Positions 1 through 11,900 of a stretch of DNA of 64,000 nt are shown here, in pieces. Source of the DNA: Ceriagrion tenellum (Eukaryota > Arthropoda > Insecta > Odonata > Coenagrionidae); assembly GCA_963169105.1 (NCBI GenBank), contig OY720636.1, positions 74,078,123 through 74,142,122 of the forward strand. Direction: 5' to 3'. The first letter of the stretch is position 1. Every line of letters starts with the position of its first letter. Position numbers and translations under genes: made by a program. The notes beneath the pieces are model-generated. The model searched no databases, was not told where the DNA came from, and worked only from the letters and a program-made list of their open reading frames with translations.

Positions 1-117
1 CGAGAGATTTTAACAGGAACCAAATACCCTCGTCCTCGTTGCACGTGGAATGAGGCTTTTGGAAACGTATGAAAGAGTTTCAGGCGTAATTTTGTGGAAA
101 TATTGTACATACATACT

Positions 118-299
118 GGTAAGAATAAAATAACAATAGTAATTTCCACATTGTTTAAATGGAAAACGACTATGGTTTCGACACTTCGTCATTATCAAGG
201 TCGGACCTTGATACCTTGATAATGACATAATGTGTCGAGACCATGGCCGGTTTCCTATAAAATAGTTTTGAAATTACTATTGTTATTTTATTATTACCA
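118..299. mobile_element. Fold-back (inverted dimer) repeat element
   Basis: A 23-bp perfect inverted repeat (124-146 with 270-292, AATAAAATAACAATAGTAAT...) encloses an inner pair, GTCATTATCAAGG (188-200) and CCTTGATAATGAC (214-226). The inner part, GACATAATGTGTCGAGACC, resembles the hairpin plus GAAAC head of the repeats at 29.7 and 41.6 kb. Near-identical 18-mers (AATGAGGCTTTTGGAAAC at 50 and AATAAGGCTTTGGGAAAC at 298) flank the structure and may be a target-site duplication. Confidence 0.5.
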
Positions 300-315
300 A
301 TAAGGCTTTGGGAAA

Positions 316-2935
316 CTCCGTGCTTCTACCTTGAGTCTTGAGACATTTTATTGAGAATATTGAGACATTTTACGATGTCTGAAACACTTTACCCCCTCAT
401 ACTGGCCAGTGAAATCGTCTACAGACATTACTCATGATGGATGTACTCGCGTATCTTTAGCAAGGTGTAACAAAGAAAAGAAGCTTCTCAAATTATACCT
501 AATATGTGCCCTTTTTCCATTACTACTGACCATTATAATGCTTCTCCAGACGTCCTTTTATCTTCTACCGCATTGGAAATAATGAAAAATCCCCGTTGTA
601 TAAATTTTTGCTTCATATTTCATTTTTTACAATACTTTGGCCCCATAATTTAGCGGTAATTGCACTTAAAATAACAAGATACGTAACTCTTTAAATAATT
701 TCTGGAAAGTAGGTTGGCTTCATTACCCAACATCGAAATAAGTAATTATGAATTCTGTGCATATTTAACAAATTTAATACCATTTCAAATCACTGAGATG
801 TAAATATTATGACCACTATAATAATAATCGGATGCATCAAAAAATAATAGCTATTTTTTAATGTGGTAACCATGGCAAACCCTACTACTCGCTAAAACCG
901 GATGCATTTCTTTAATCCAGCTCTACGAGTCTTGCATTTATTGGGAACTTGCGGAGGCTAGTGATTCCATAGGATAATTCGACCGCAGAAAATATGAGTC
1001 ACCTGATTAAGTCATGAATGGTTTGAGGTAGAGAAATGTTTGGAACAACTTATCGCAGTCTGGTAAATCAAGCGTATCTCGCCTCGGAATTTTTGGAGCA
1101 CATTTCCAGGTTTGGATCAAACAATTGACTGAGGAACGTGCTGGGCGTTTGTAATTTTTCGCAATTTTCTCTCCAGTAAGTTAATTTGGAACACTTGAAT
1201 ATTTGAGGAAAGCTGCGAGCGGTTGTGTCACTACTATTGGAAGTCATTTAAATGACGTTTGACTTTAGTTAAATTTTATAGGGATGTTATATCTATATTA
1301 TTTTCAAGTCACATTAATACTATTGAATAATTTATTTATTGGAGCTAAAATATTTTGTTTTCCCTATTTTTAATTTTTCGAGTTTTTAGATATGATCGCA
1401 GTTTTCGTTTTCTTTCAATTTAATGTCTTATCCCTAAGTCACATAATCCTTAGATTGGTTGACTGCATTACTCCATGCCACCATGTCCCCTGCTTTGTTA
1501 TGTCCTTTTAGCTTTTTTGTATAGAATAATTATGAATTGAGTTTTTGTCTCAACTTTGGGCATTAATTTTCCCTATTAAGGGAAATTTGATATGGTTTTA
1601 ATTTATTCTAATTCATCTAGATTAGTCTCATCTTGAGTGACATCGTGCATCGATAACATCGAAATTTTATCCCGATTTAATTAACGTAGTCCAAACTTAA
1701 TCTAGATCTTCCAGTTATGGCTTAAAGTTTGTCAAAGGCTTTTCTGGGAATTAAATGTCTGAGAGTGTCAGCCATATGATACAGAGGTCCAGGACCCTAT
1801 TAGTTGAGATACAACCACTTAACCTGCAAGACATCATCAATTGGCCCACTTATTTTAAGTATCTCAAGCTAGGCAACATTTGCGATCAAAAAGAACCGCA
1901 GTATAAGTTTCAATCCTCAGAAAGCCTTAACGTTATATTCTCAGCATTCACAGAATATCACTGACTTAGCCACACAATTGCATCAATGCCATTTAGTGTG
2001 CATGCCAGCAAAGTGTGCAGCTTTTAGTCTTTTGTCTTTCACTTATCTCGTTGGCCGAAGAGCTGTATAATTTCCTCGTACATCGCAGAAGAATTGGGGA
2101 ATTTTGAGACTCAGCTTTTGTGTGAGAACTCTTATATTGAGATGAAATGACAAAAGAGCTAATGATTATGCCCTTTGTTTTCGCGATTTGAGGTCTTATT
2201 TTTTGGGACAGCTTTTATCTCGTACGTTTGGCTAGGCCGTTGCGAAAATAGAAGAAGAAGTTCTTTTCCTCTTTGAAGACATTATCCCTGATGCGCAATA
2301 ACCGTTCGGATAGTATTTTAGAAATTACTAGAATATTGAACAATAAAATCTGCGATCTTATGCGGAAAAGCGTTTACTCGCCATTAACTACGTTTACGCT
2401 AGGCAATTATATTAGTTAAAGTGTCCCAATTTTTCTTGAATAATCTACGCCAATAATCCGCCTAAATCCATCTCAGGTTTCCTTTATTCATGTGAAAAAC
2501 AAGTGCAGATTAAATCCGTAAAGTTTTGTTGGCTACATGAATGGCCAAAGATGTTGTCGCGTCATATTTTTAAGTAATGAAAGAATGCTGTCCCGAGGAA
2601 TTCACGCCCGGCGTTCATATTCACATGGCGTCCGTAAGTTTCTTTCTTCATGTTCGAGTGCCGGTGTGGGTGTCAATATGGGCGACGCTCTGCACTCGAG
2701 ATCAGTTGCGACATTAGAGAATAGTGTGCAATATGGGCAAGGTAGGGAAAAAGGGAAGGGGAGCTTTGGCAAAGCACTGCACTGATGTTTTATCTCGTTC
2801 GACACACTTGAGTGCCGAGCTCCAATAAGGTGTGCTCCATCATGTGTTTTCATACCATCACATAGCCTGCGGAATTTAGCCTTCTTCATAGCTAGCAACA
2901 CATACTTATAAGTGATAGTGCTCTTCATTTAAACT
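316..2935. other. Non-coding stretch, nothing recognised
   Basis: AT-rich sequence with only short random open frames on both strands. No homology, RNA gene, or terminal repeats noticed. Confidence 0.6.
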
Positions 2936-2939
2936 TACA

Positions 2940-3115
2940 CTTGGAGCATGTTATTGCATAGCAGTGAAGCCTGGATGATGAAAGAGTAGAACTAAGAAGA
3001 TTGAGAGCGAGCAAAATGCCGTTTAATCGAAAAATGAAGATGATAAATTGCTTAAAAGACACATGGAGTTGTCCAATCGTTTATAATGAATCCCAAGGGG
3101 GAGTTGGAAAGATAA
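2940..3115 (+). pseudogene. Possible decayed C-terminal fragment of a non-LTR retrotransposon ORF
   Basis: Reading + strand with one internal stop gives LLHSSEAWMMKE followed by RRLRASKMPFNRKMK, which resembles the 'LLYGSEAW.L...RRL.A.KM.F.R' region downstream of reverse transcriptase in RTE-like LINEs. The fragment is short and broken, so this is tentative. A 20-mer from it (3062-3081) recurs at 5326-5345. Confidence 0.3.
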
Positions 3116-3199
3116 GATGTTTCATGGAAACTCTGAAAGGTAAAGAAAAAATATTGGGCGCATTCCGAGTCTTAACAGCCTTTTGAAAATAACAGCGGA

Positions 3200-4280
3200 A
3201 GGGAAAATAAATACAAAAAACACTGCGGAATGCCAATAATGCAATATAGCAAACACATTGTGAGCCAATGAAAATTAAGACTAACGAAGGTTGCTGCCAG
3301 GTGGTTACTGTTCAATGGTTAGTTGCTTAAACAATGGAATGTAGAGCTGCGGGTAAATTAATCAGATTGATGAATTCTGATAATGATGATGATGACAATG
3401 AAATAGAAGCAAGGTCAACAAAATCATTGCAGTAGATTCCATGATTTACAGTGAAGCTCTCCGCCCACATCCTTTTCGACCAGCCTATTACAAATCAGTC
3501 TCTGCGATAATAACAGCTCTTTTTGGTTGTGAATAATGATTCTTCGCTGTTTCAGGAAGTCGAGATTTCCTCGAGCTTTCGGATCTTTACTGAGTAACTT
3601 TTTATCAGAGATAATATAAAATGGAATATTTGAGTAAATGTAGAACCTCTGGACACAAGAAAGTAATTGCTTATTGTGTCATCGGTGTAAGTGAAAGATA
3701 AATTGCAAGATAGTGGTTTTCGCATGGAAATATAACTACTGTGGAATCTGGTATGCGATTTTCAGTAATTATAAGTTTAAAAAAGTGTGACTCGACCAAA
3801 TAAATGTATATAATGCCTAGTATGGAGCATTTCCTTAAGCGTTCAAATAGGACAGGAAGCTTTGCCAATTGCCCACTTCCAAAAAAATGATTTCCCGGTG
3901 TCCACAAATTGATCCACAAAGAGTAATTGACTCTGAAGTGAGAAAATCTATTCGGAAAGCATATTTCAAGCGTTCCAATTTTTGTTACAAGTGTTATCGG
4001 AACTGTACCCGGAACATGATTGATATACGACTGAAATTCTTCTCAGCACTTAACCGTACAGTGCGTCATACTTTTGGAAATATTTTTCGAGGTAATGATC
4101 TCGGAAATTCTTCTTTGAGGCTACAGTTCCTAATTGGTATGCAATACTTCCTAAGTTAATGTTTTTTAAAGCTGTCGTTAAAAAAGCCTCCCCCGGGCGT
4201 ATTTTATTCTTGCGGCATACATTTATACAGAACAGGGTTACAGGGAGCGGGGAGGGAGCAGGAGAGTATTTAAAGTGTAT
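3200..4280. other. Non-coding stretch, nothing recognised
   Basis: Only short unremarkable open frames and a small GATGATGAT run near 3383. Confidence 0.55.
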
Positions 4281-4285
4281 CGGGA

Positions 4286-4669
4286 CTAGTCACGAATTAA
4301 CTTTTCGGAGTCACCCGCAATAAACATATGAACGATATCCACAGACGAAAAATAATCCGACTCGCCTTGACCGGATCCCGGATCCCTCGATTTCCGGCCG
4401 AGTGCTTTAACCTGTTCAGCTTCCGAGGCGTCCTCTTTACCTGCCGATTTTTTGGATGAGGAAGAAGACTTAAGAGGTAGTTTAATTGACTGAAGCACAC
4501 GGAAGGAAGTCGAGGGTTCCGGGAGGATTTTTTCTCTGTGGAATTTCGCACAAAGAAGCCGGGGAATCTTATGTAAATTGTGTTCCACTCTGTGTTTGCC
4601 GTTCATCCAATGAATAGCTTGATAACTAACTGTTCTAAGTGGCTGGAGCTTAGTAAATCCAGTGCTCAA
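4286..4669 (-). CDS. Unrecognised ORF, possible 3'-terminal coding exon
   Basis: A 127-residue frame on the minus strand is noticeably richer in CpG and GC than its surroundings. Its second half is Ser/Lys/Glu-rich (KSSSSSKKSAGKEDASEAEQ) and ends VHMFIAGDSEKLIRD followed by a stop. On the minus strand GTGTGCTTCAG at about 4495-4505 could be a splice acceptor, which would make roughly the last 73 residues a final exon of a gene lying to the right. I do not recognise the protein, and it may be chance. Confidence 0.22.
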   Translation of the reverse strand: MSTGFTKLQPLRTVSYQAIHWMNGKHRVEHNLHKIPRLLCAKFHREKILPEPSTSFRVLQSIKLPLKSSSSSKKSAGKEDASEAEQVKALGRKSRDPGSGQGESDYFSSVDIVHMFIAGDSEKLIRD

Positions 4670-4699
4670 GTGAATATTTTCTTTTTAATAAGTCAAATA

Positions 4700-6230
4700 A
4701 AAATTCGCGTTTCACTGAAGCGTTAGCGCTTCAGTTTTAGCGTTGCTCCAGTTTCAGTTGCTTCTGTTTTAGCGTTGAAACGCATCATAAAGGCAGCAAT
4801 GCAAGTAATACAAAAATATTTTATGACTAGAGTTTTCGGCAAAGAACTTGGAATCTCGACGGAATTATGTTTAATTATTTTGTTTATGAGCATTGAACCC
4901 GGCTTGACACCTTGATATTTGTTACCAACCATTATAATAATGCGCAATGTATTTGTTCGTATTTATATGAAGATTTGCACACATGAAATAAAATCATAAC
5001 GAAATATTCGCCATGTTCCATTAGGCTACGTGTAAAAAATAGCTCTGAATCGCCAAAAAACAAATCGGTATGATGTTATTTTTTCACTGCTATCAATGGG
5101 TATGGCTAATTAGAATACGTATGGTTATTTTAAAAGTAAAAAAATATAAAATTATGCAAAGGCATTTTACGGACAGCGTGAGACAGCACTGGACAGAGCA
5201 GTAAGGAGGAAGCAGTTCATATGAGACCTTTTAGAAGACAAATTCACTTCAGGAGGAGAAGAAGTCGCAATGGTGTCCATGGTGACATGTACGCAGAGTC
5301 AGAGCTAGTCCGTGGCAGTGACTCGCATGGAGTTGTCCAATCGTTGAGTGTTGGACGTGGGGTTCCCGAATACATTTTTCCCTCCGTCTCCTATGTCGGC
5401 ACTTGGGGCGAGAGGCCTTGGCACGCTTCTGAGCAACACTGTGCCAAAAGCCTAAGTGTTAGAACAACCTCGTGGAATGGATGCCACGTGTAGCGGATGA
5501 GACCTATTGAGAATATCCGCGTCCTGCAAATATCAATGCAGGTTTCACGCGAATTATCGTTACTTTAAGATCACTTTTGGGTAGAGGCGCAACTAATTTC
5601 GTAAGGCTAAGTTGAGGTTGATAAATACCTGACCCAGTCGTATACATCAAACCCACGTATTCCTCTATTGGATGATCAATTACAAAGAATGGTGTACGCT
5701 ACCGCACCGGGCTGCCATCTAGAAGCTCAAGAGGATCAGGGAATCGAGGATAAATTTGATCTTTGTGTCATACGATCTACTCCCGCGTTACTACCCGGAA
5801 TTTGTCATATTTTCCTTAAAATCTAATTAATTTATCTTATTTAGATATTAGCAAATAATGAATACCAAAGACGTTTCTCAGTGGCTTGCATTATATATTA
5901 TAAAAACTGTTCATAAAATAATAACGACAATAGCATACGTCAAGCAGGAGTGGCACCACAGAAATAACAATTCAAACGAGAATCGAATATATATTTGCAG
6001 GCAACAGATCATAGGCAACAATGGCATTGAATGTAGAAGGAATCTAGTGAAAAATGGATTTTTTGGAGGATGGAGAGACGGACTTTGAGTCGGTGGGATA
6101 TGAACGTACGTTATTTCTTTGCATGCGGTGAGTGCAGGCAATCGCAGGGAAAAGAAAAGATTTTGTGGGAGGAAATACTCGTCCATGAGGCAATGTTAGA
6201 ATCCCTTAATATAATCGAATATAACGCTTT
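4700..6230. other. Non-coding stretch with unclassified repeats
   Basis: GCGTTAGCGCTTCAG-type short repeats lie near 4720-4780. A more GC-rich block at 5200-5500 shares the 20-mer CATGGAGTTGTCCAATCGTT with 3062-3081. No protein was recognised on either strand. Confidence 0.4.
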
Positions 6231-6254
6231 GATTGATCAGAGAACAGTTAAAAC

Positions 6255-6305
6255 TCAACTTCTCTTGGTCAGCATTTTCGAATTTACTGGTATCATCATC
6301 AGAAC
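6255..6305 (-). repeat. Degenerate hammerhead-like repeat head
   Basis: On the minus strand CTGATGATGATACC is followed by TTCGAAAATGCTGACCAAG. This parallels CTGATGATGACACC...GTCGAAACATGTTG...CCAAG at 29.7 and 41.6 kb. The stem between core boxes is weak here, so this copy is probably inactive. Confidence 0.35.
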
Positions 6306-6309
6306 TTAG

Positions 6310-7585
6310 AGTTATTCCTCTGAAACACATTATGTACAAAGAGATAGTTCACAACCATCATAAGACGTCATGTATAAAATTGAAGGAGCCGGTGGGATAT
6401 GCAAATGGAGGAGAATATTTTAGTGAACGGTGGGATGTAATTGGTTGTCTTAATAAATCTTCTACTACAACCACAGAGTTACTCGTACAATCAAAAAGTT
6501 ACAGTTATCTCTACCGATGGATGATCAATTTAATAAAAATCTGGGGAAAATATTTTCACACAACATACACGAAAGTCTTTATGTCTCGCCCTGAAAACTA
6601 AAGACTTGAGAGGAAAACAAATAAAGTTGAATGTGGCAAAAATGAAATCGAAAAAATAAGCGCGAAAAGGTAATTATTACCTTTGATTAACATTAAGTAA
6701 TGATCTCTCGAAATTATACTTAAAGGGACGTGATCAGCCACCAATGATGTAGCTTTTGACAACGTCAACCCTTATTTAATCAAGATCTGGAAAAAATACG
6801 GTATACTCTTAATAGACAATAAAATATTGGTAATATCATAGGGAGCCATTCTTGGACATGAGTGATGGGGTAATTTTTGGGGAAATTAAGGGAAAAGTGG
6901 AAATTGAAGCGATATTGTAAAAATAATAATATATTACTTAGCCGGCGGGTAGAAAATGTCTCCATTGCTTCGTCATCATAAATATTGCAAATAAATACAA
7001 CGATAACTCAACACTATCCAATATTGCACAGCGTAATGCAGCATCTCATACAACTTAACAAAATCACTCCAGTTCTGAATAATTGGATTCCATGAATTCA
7101 TTCACTCAATAACTTGTTTAAAATACTGATTTACTGTTTTAATTTCTTTTTAAAATATGATGGAGAAGAAATAGATTTGATAGACAGGGGTAGATTGTTG
7201 TATAGTATGGAAGCAGAAAGATAGGGACCACGCGAAGAAAGGGGAGAGGAGTGCTGATCAGAGTTGGTTCGATTTATACATGGTTTATAGGTTTTAGATC
7301 TTTTTAAATGGTATAAAATTTTTCAGATTGGAAGTTGTTTTGGACAAATACCTGCATTGTATAGAATTATTGAATTTATTCTTATGAATTCCACGGTAAC
7401 AATTCTACTTTAACTCACTGAACTAAACATGTTTAAATGCGCGTTAAATATTGAAATATATCATTTATGACGGAAGTAATTTATTCCATTGGAGTATTCA
7501 CTTCTATTTTTGAATTATGTTCTATGATTACATATTTTAACTCACCCAAGTGGTCATTTAATATTTACTTTATTCTGTACCATTG
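6310..7585. other. Non-coding stretch, nothing recognised
   Basis: AT-rich and without convincing coding or repeat signals. Confidence 0.55.
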
Positions 7586-7589
7586 GCGC

Positions 7590-8830
7590 CGATTTTTGAG
7601 TTTTAAAGCGCATAGAAGATTTCAGATGTTCGTGCGCGTAATGCGCATGTCGCGGTGCATGCGTGTTGTGCTCGAAGACGATCTTTTCGTGCTATTTGCA
7701 ATTCGATGCCGGGCACCGACATCTTTAAGTTCTAGTCACGTTTTTGGTGTCCAGTTAGGGTTACCAATTTTAATGACTACATAGTGATATATCAAGTATA
7801 TTTTCTGAGAAATAATGGTGTAACCATGTCAAATTTAGAAAGACAGGCTGTATTTGCGATGTAACTTTTGTGTGGTACTTAATTATCATTCATCGATATC
7901 GAAGAAGCAGGAAGCTATTGTGTTGCTATTCGTCTTAGTTTTAAGGCGTAATTTACTTGTTCTCTAGAGCAGTGTACAGGTATTTAAAGTCCTGTATCGT
8001 CAGTGGGCGTGTGAGGAGTCTTACTCTCTTGTGGAATAATAGTGCATCTGTTGCGTGTTACTCGTTCTGATGATGAATTACTATGGAAAGCGTACTTTGT
8101 TCAGTGCTTACACTACTCCTTGCCCATTTATGTTGAAACTGTTTAATTTATCTTATTCAGTGGTCATTTAACTTGAAGAGGATCGTGGTCTTTGTTAATA
8201 CCTTGTCTTCACGTACTTCATTTCTGGCTCGATTTTCATGAACTATTGTAGTCAAATCTAAAGCTTAGAAGTTTGCAGTCTAGCCATGTCGAAGCTGGTG
8301 GTCGCCTTACTCCCTTCTGTGGTCAGTTCTAATATCCTTGAACAAGAGGAGATGGAAGACGGGCCGCCCCGCACTGGATGGCAGAAGCCCGATCCGGGGG
8401 ACTGACACCGGCCCATTGCTGATATCATCTCACCAGATACCTCATCACATGGCAAATCACTTTATGTTCCTGTAATTGCCATGGCACTCCTTATAATATT
8501 TATCCCATCAGCCCTGATTTGTCAAACTGTCTGACAAAGGACAGGTTGGGCACAAAGTCCTATTTGTGTCCTACCATATGAAATTGACTTTAAATACAAG
8601 ACACTCAAGTGTTATAAGCTGTGTGGTGATATTTTTATCTAGAGAACTTTACCTATTGGACCTTTAACATCCGACGATATCTTCAGGATTTACTGTGACC
8701 TCTCTCCCAGTATAAGTGCCTTGTAATCTCTAGGACACTGATCTAATCTACAGAAAGAAGTACAGATTTCTCTAAAGAATACATGTGATGCACTTTAGTG
8801 CCGCTGTAGTCTTCGTACTTAGAACAGGAT
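7590..8830 (+). promoter_or_regulatory. Candidate promoter and 5' UTR of the ATP13A3-like gene
   Basis: A short CpG-rich block at about 7608-7720 stands out in AT-rich surroundings and holds NRF1/ewg-like motifs (TGCGCATGTCGC, GTGCATGCGTG). ATCGATATCGA at 7892-7902 includes a DRE-like core. TATTTAAAG (7981) and TCAGT (8000) could be a weak TATA and initiator, although their spacing of about 20 nt is short. The 5' UTR may be spliced, since CTCTCTCCCAG ends near 8710. The transcription start itself cannot be seen. Confidence 0.3.
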
Positions 8831-8957
8831 ATGTATGACTATGTTAACGTGGGGGGCATGATTACAGCAAACATGGGATTTCAAAGGAATGCATATAGTC
8901 GTGTCTCGTTTGGAAATAGACAGGTCAGATCACGAGGAGGAAATGGAATTCGCGAAG
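8831..8957 (+). CDS. ATP13A3: ATP13A3 coding exon 1 (start)
   Basis: In-frame ATGs lie at 8831 and 8873; the frame is open back to a TAG at 8807. The first ATG is chosen, giving residues 1-42 (starting MYDYVNVGG), but the downstream ATG cannot be excluded. The donor GTAATT at 8958 leaves phase 1 (G|GA), which matches exon 2. The segment is hydrophilic with several Arg and no signal peptide, as expected for the cytosolic N-terminus of a P5 ATPase. Confidence 0.75.
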
Positions 8958-11900
8958 GTAATTGTGTGTTTTGTTGTATTAGTGATGTAATTAGGATTTT
9001 TGGCTGAACTCAACGTTGAGAAATAAATCGTATCAATTTTGGGAAAATTTGAAGTATTTTTATGCAAAGGTGATTGTTTGATATAGAAATTGCTGTATTA
9101 CCCTTTGGGTTGTATGCTTAAGTTTTCATTTATTTGGGATACACAGGAGATGCCATGGAGGGAGAAGGTGCAGGAATGTGCCAACATGAAGGAGTTGATC
9201 CATCGAATGGGCCAGAAACCACTCCTCCTGGCGTCCACTTAATCAATCCTGGTGATGAGGACCAAATGGTAAATTTAATTATGGAAATAATAATTCCCAT
9301 ATTGCATCTGGGTTAGTGATTTGCGAGTGCAATTATTTACATGCCAGTAGGTACTGGATGGCATTGAATGCCTTCTAGGCATTACATTTAAAGTTTATAT
9401 CTTTTGTTTCCTTAATGAAACTGTTCCCATTATTTTTTTCAGCAAATTTATGGCTATAGGCCTCACATGGCCCTCAAAGTCTTGACTTGGGCAGCAATAA
9501 TTGTTACCGGTGGTGTATTGCGCCTCATCTTCCATTGGTGGCCTCATTGGATGCTTTATGCCACTCATTCCCAGTGTCATTTGTCTAGTGCTACCTCTGT
9601 CCTCTGTGTGGTAAGTGACCTAGAAATTTCTTTTCTGAATATGCTACCTGAACCCTTTTGCTGCTAGTAGATGGATCTATTTGGTCAAAATTGTTAGCTG
9701 TAGTAACCTGCAAAAGAAAATTTAAATGTTTTGCTTCAACTCTTCCCCTTTCAAATTGCTGATTCTTAGATTGTGCCTAATATTTTAAAAATAAATCTTT
9801 ATTTCCTTTGAACAAAGAGCAAAAAATTTAAGGTCTCAGACTTCATACATATTTGAAGAGTTGATTGTATAAGAGCTACAACCTGATACCTCTGGGAAAA
9901 TGTGACAACACCATTTTTAATTGAGGAGCATTAAAAAATTGATTATCTTGCATTTATTTAAAAATGTATGAAACCTGAATCTCTGTGCAGTGCAAGATAG
10001 AGTTTACCCAATAGAACTTATTATTTATGTGGCACTGTCTACAGCAAGTTTGTGTGTGACAGAGAATTTTTCTTGAACCCCATTGAAATCTCCAAAATAA
10101 GAGAGAGAGACTATTTAACTGACCTGTACAAAAATTCCTTCTCTCTGTGGACCACTGATGATTATGATTCCAGTGTGACACCTACTTAAAATACATTGTT
10201 AGTACACCATTCACCTACATCCTCTCCTCCCTCATTTACCCTATCCCCCCTTTCTTTCCATGGCTAGTGTCCTAAAATCCCCCGCCACACTCCTCTTCGA
10301 TGGCTTGTTGGGTGGCATGTAGATCCTTCTCTGCTCTAGAGCCCTATCCATTGATGAATTACATTGCTAGCATATCTATAACACTAGTCGTTTTTTCCCA
10401 CTTTGCTATATGACCATTCTTACATACTCAACTAATTAGTAATATCAGCCCGTTAAAAGTGATGTTTTGTAATTTTAAGAAATTTGTGTTAATACTTGGG
10501 GGCATTAGGTGTCAGAACTTCGTATTTGCTGGAATTTCAAGCTGTATCCTGTCTCTGAATCAATCATAGTCTAATGGTAACTTCCTCTGGCCTGTTGGTT
10601 GAAATTTTGCCTCTGCCAATTTAGTTGTGTTAAGTTAGGTTGTAGATCCATATGTGTAATTTGGTTTTGACCTGACAATCAATAGCAGCTATTTCTCACT
10701 TGTGTGTTGCATAGATTTGTGTGATACATACATCAGCAGAATCATACAGTATTGGACATTAAGATGAACAATTTCTTCCATAAAAACCTGCTCTATTTGA
10801 ATAAAGCAACAAGTCGAAGTACCATGCATTGATAGTGGAGCATTAAATCAATATAACGTAATGTGTAGTTGCTTAATAGGTTATGTTTGCAATATTTTAT
10901 TTATTTGGCTGCAAGGAATCAGGCTCAAAGTGGTACAATCATGTCATTACTTAAAAATGAATTTTAAGCATCTTAAGGGAAAGGTTTAAATGCACCTCCA
11001 TTCAAACTTTTTTGGGGTAGCCATTTTTGGTAAAAATGCTGCTGTGATCCAATTTTACAGTCTGTATGACTTTTCATTTCAGGAAAAGTTTCAGAAGAAG
11101 TACACATGCTACCATGTGAAGAAAGTGGTCACTCTTTCGGCAGGAGATGCTGAGTAAGTACCATTTTAGCTTTATTTATTCAGAGTACCTGGAATATGGT
11201 AATAATGATTAAGGTATGTTATTTAGGTATCCTTTGTTGCATATATGTATGGAAACTTCTTCCATTCTGATTGGCTATAATACTTCGTGGCCTATTTTAT
11301 TAGTGTGTTTGTGATTAAATCATTGGGAATCTTTGACCTGAGTAATAGTAAGGGAGGTTGATGCCCCAGGTGCGGAGGGACTATTTAGCCTCTTATGTAA
11401 AAAAAAGAGAATGGGATAAAAATGTGCAGGTTATATTTTTGTTGGAGAGCCTTAGTAAGGAAGAAGTAGCAAAAACAATTCCATTGCTGCAATGAGCATT
11501 GGCTAGAGATGTGCCATTCTGAAAATGACCTTGGCAATTTTTGTTAATTACTGTGGTATTTTTCATAATTTACAGCGGCCCTTGAAAATCACCATTAATT
11601 ACAGTCATTTTTCAGAAAAATCAACTTTCAGATATTTTTCATACTGATATATATTTAATGTTTTCTTTAAGCTTAGTTTGTATATATTACGTACAGGATT
11701 AATTATAAATTGAGGCACCTACAACTCAATTGTGTAAAGCTTGTGGGGCTATTCTTTGAATGGTTTGGATCAGTTTGAAATAACATATCTTATACTATGA
11801 CAAAAAAAGGCCAATTGCGTGTGTGCTGTTGAATTTGGATGTACATTTTTTAAATTCCTAATTCATTGAAGAAGCAGTGGTAATGGTTTAAATGTTATTA

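Noticed and set aside
7981..8005. TATTTAAAG plus TCAGT as a defined TATA/initiator core promoter
   Set aside because: Spacing is about 10 bp too short for a canonical pair; kept only as part of a loose promoter region.
8068..8095. CTGATGATG followed by GGAAAGCG, looking like another hammerhead head
   Set aside because: No complementary stem can be drawn between the CTGATGA box and GAAA, and no flanking similarity to the repeat family.
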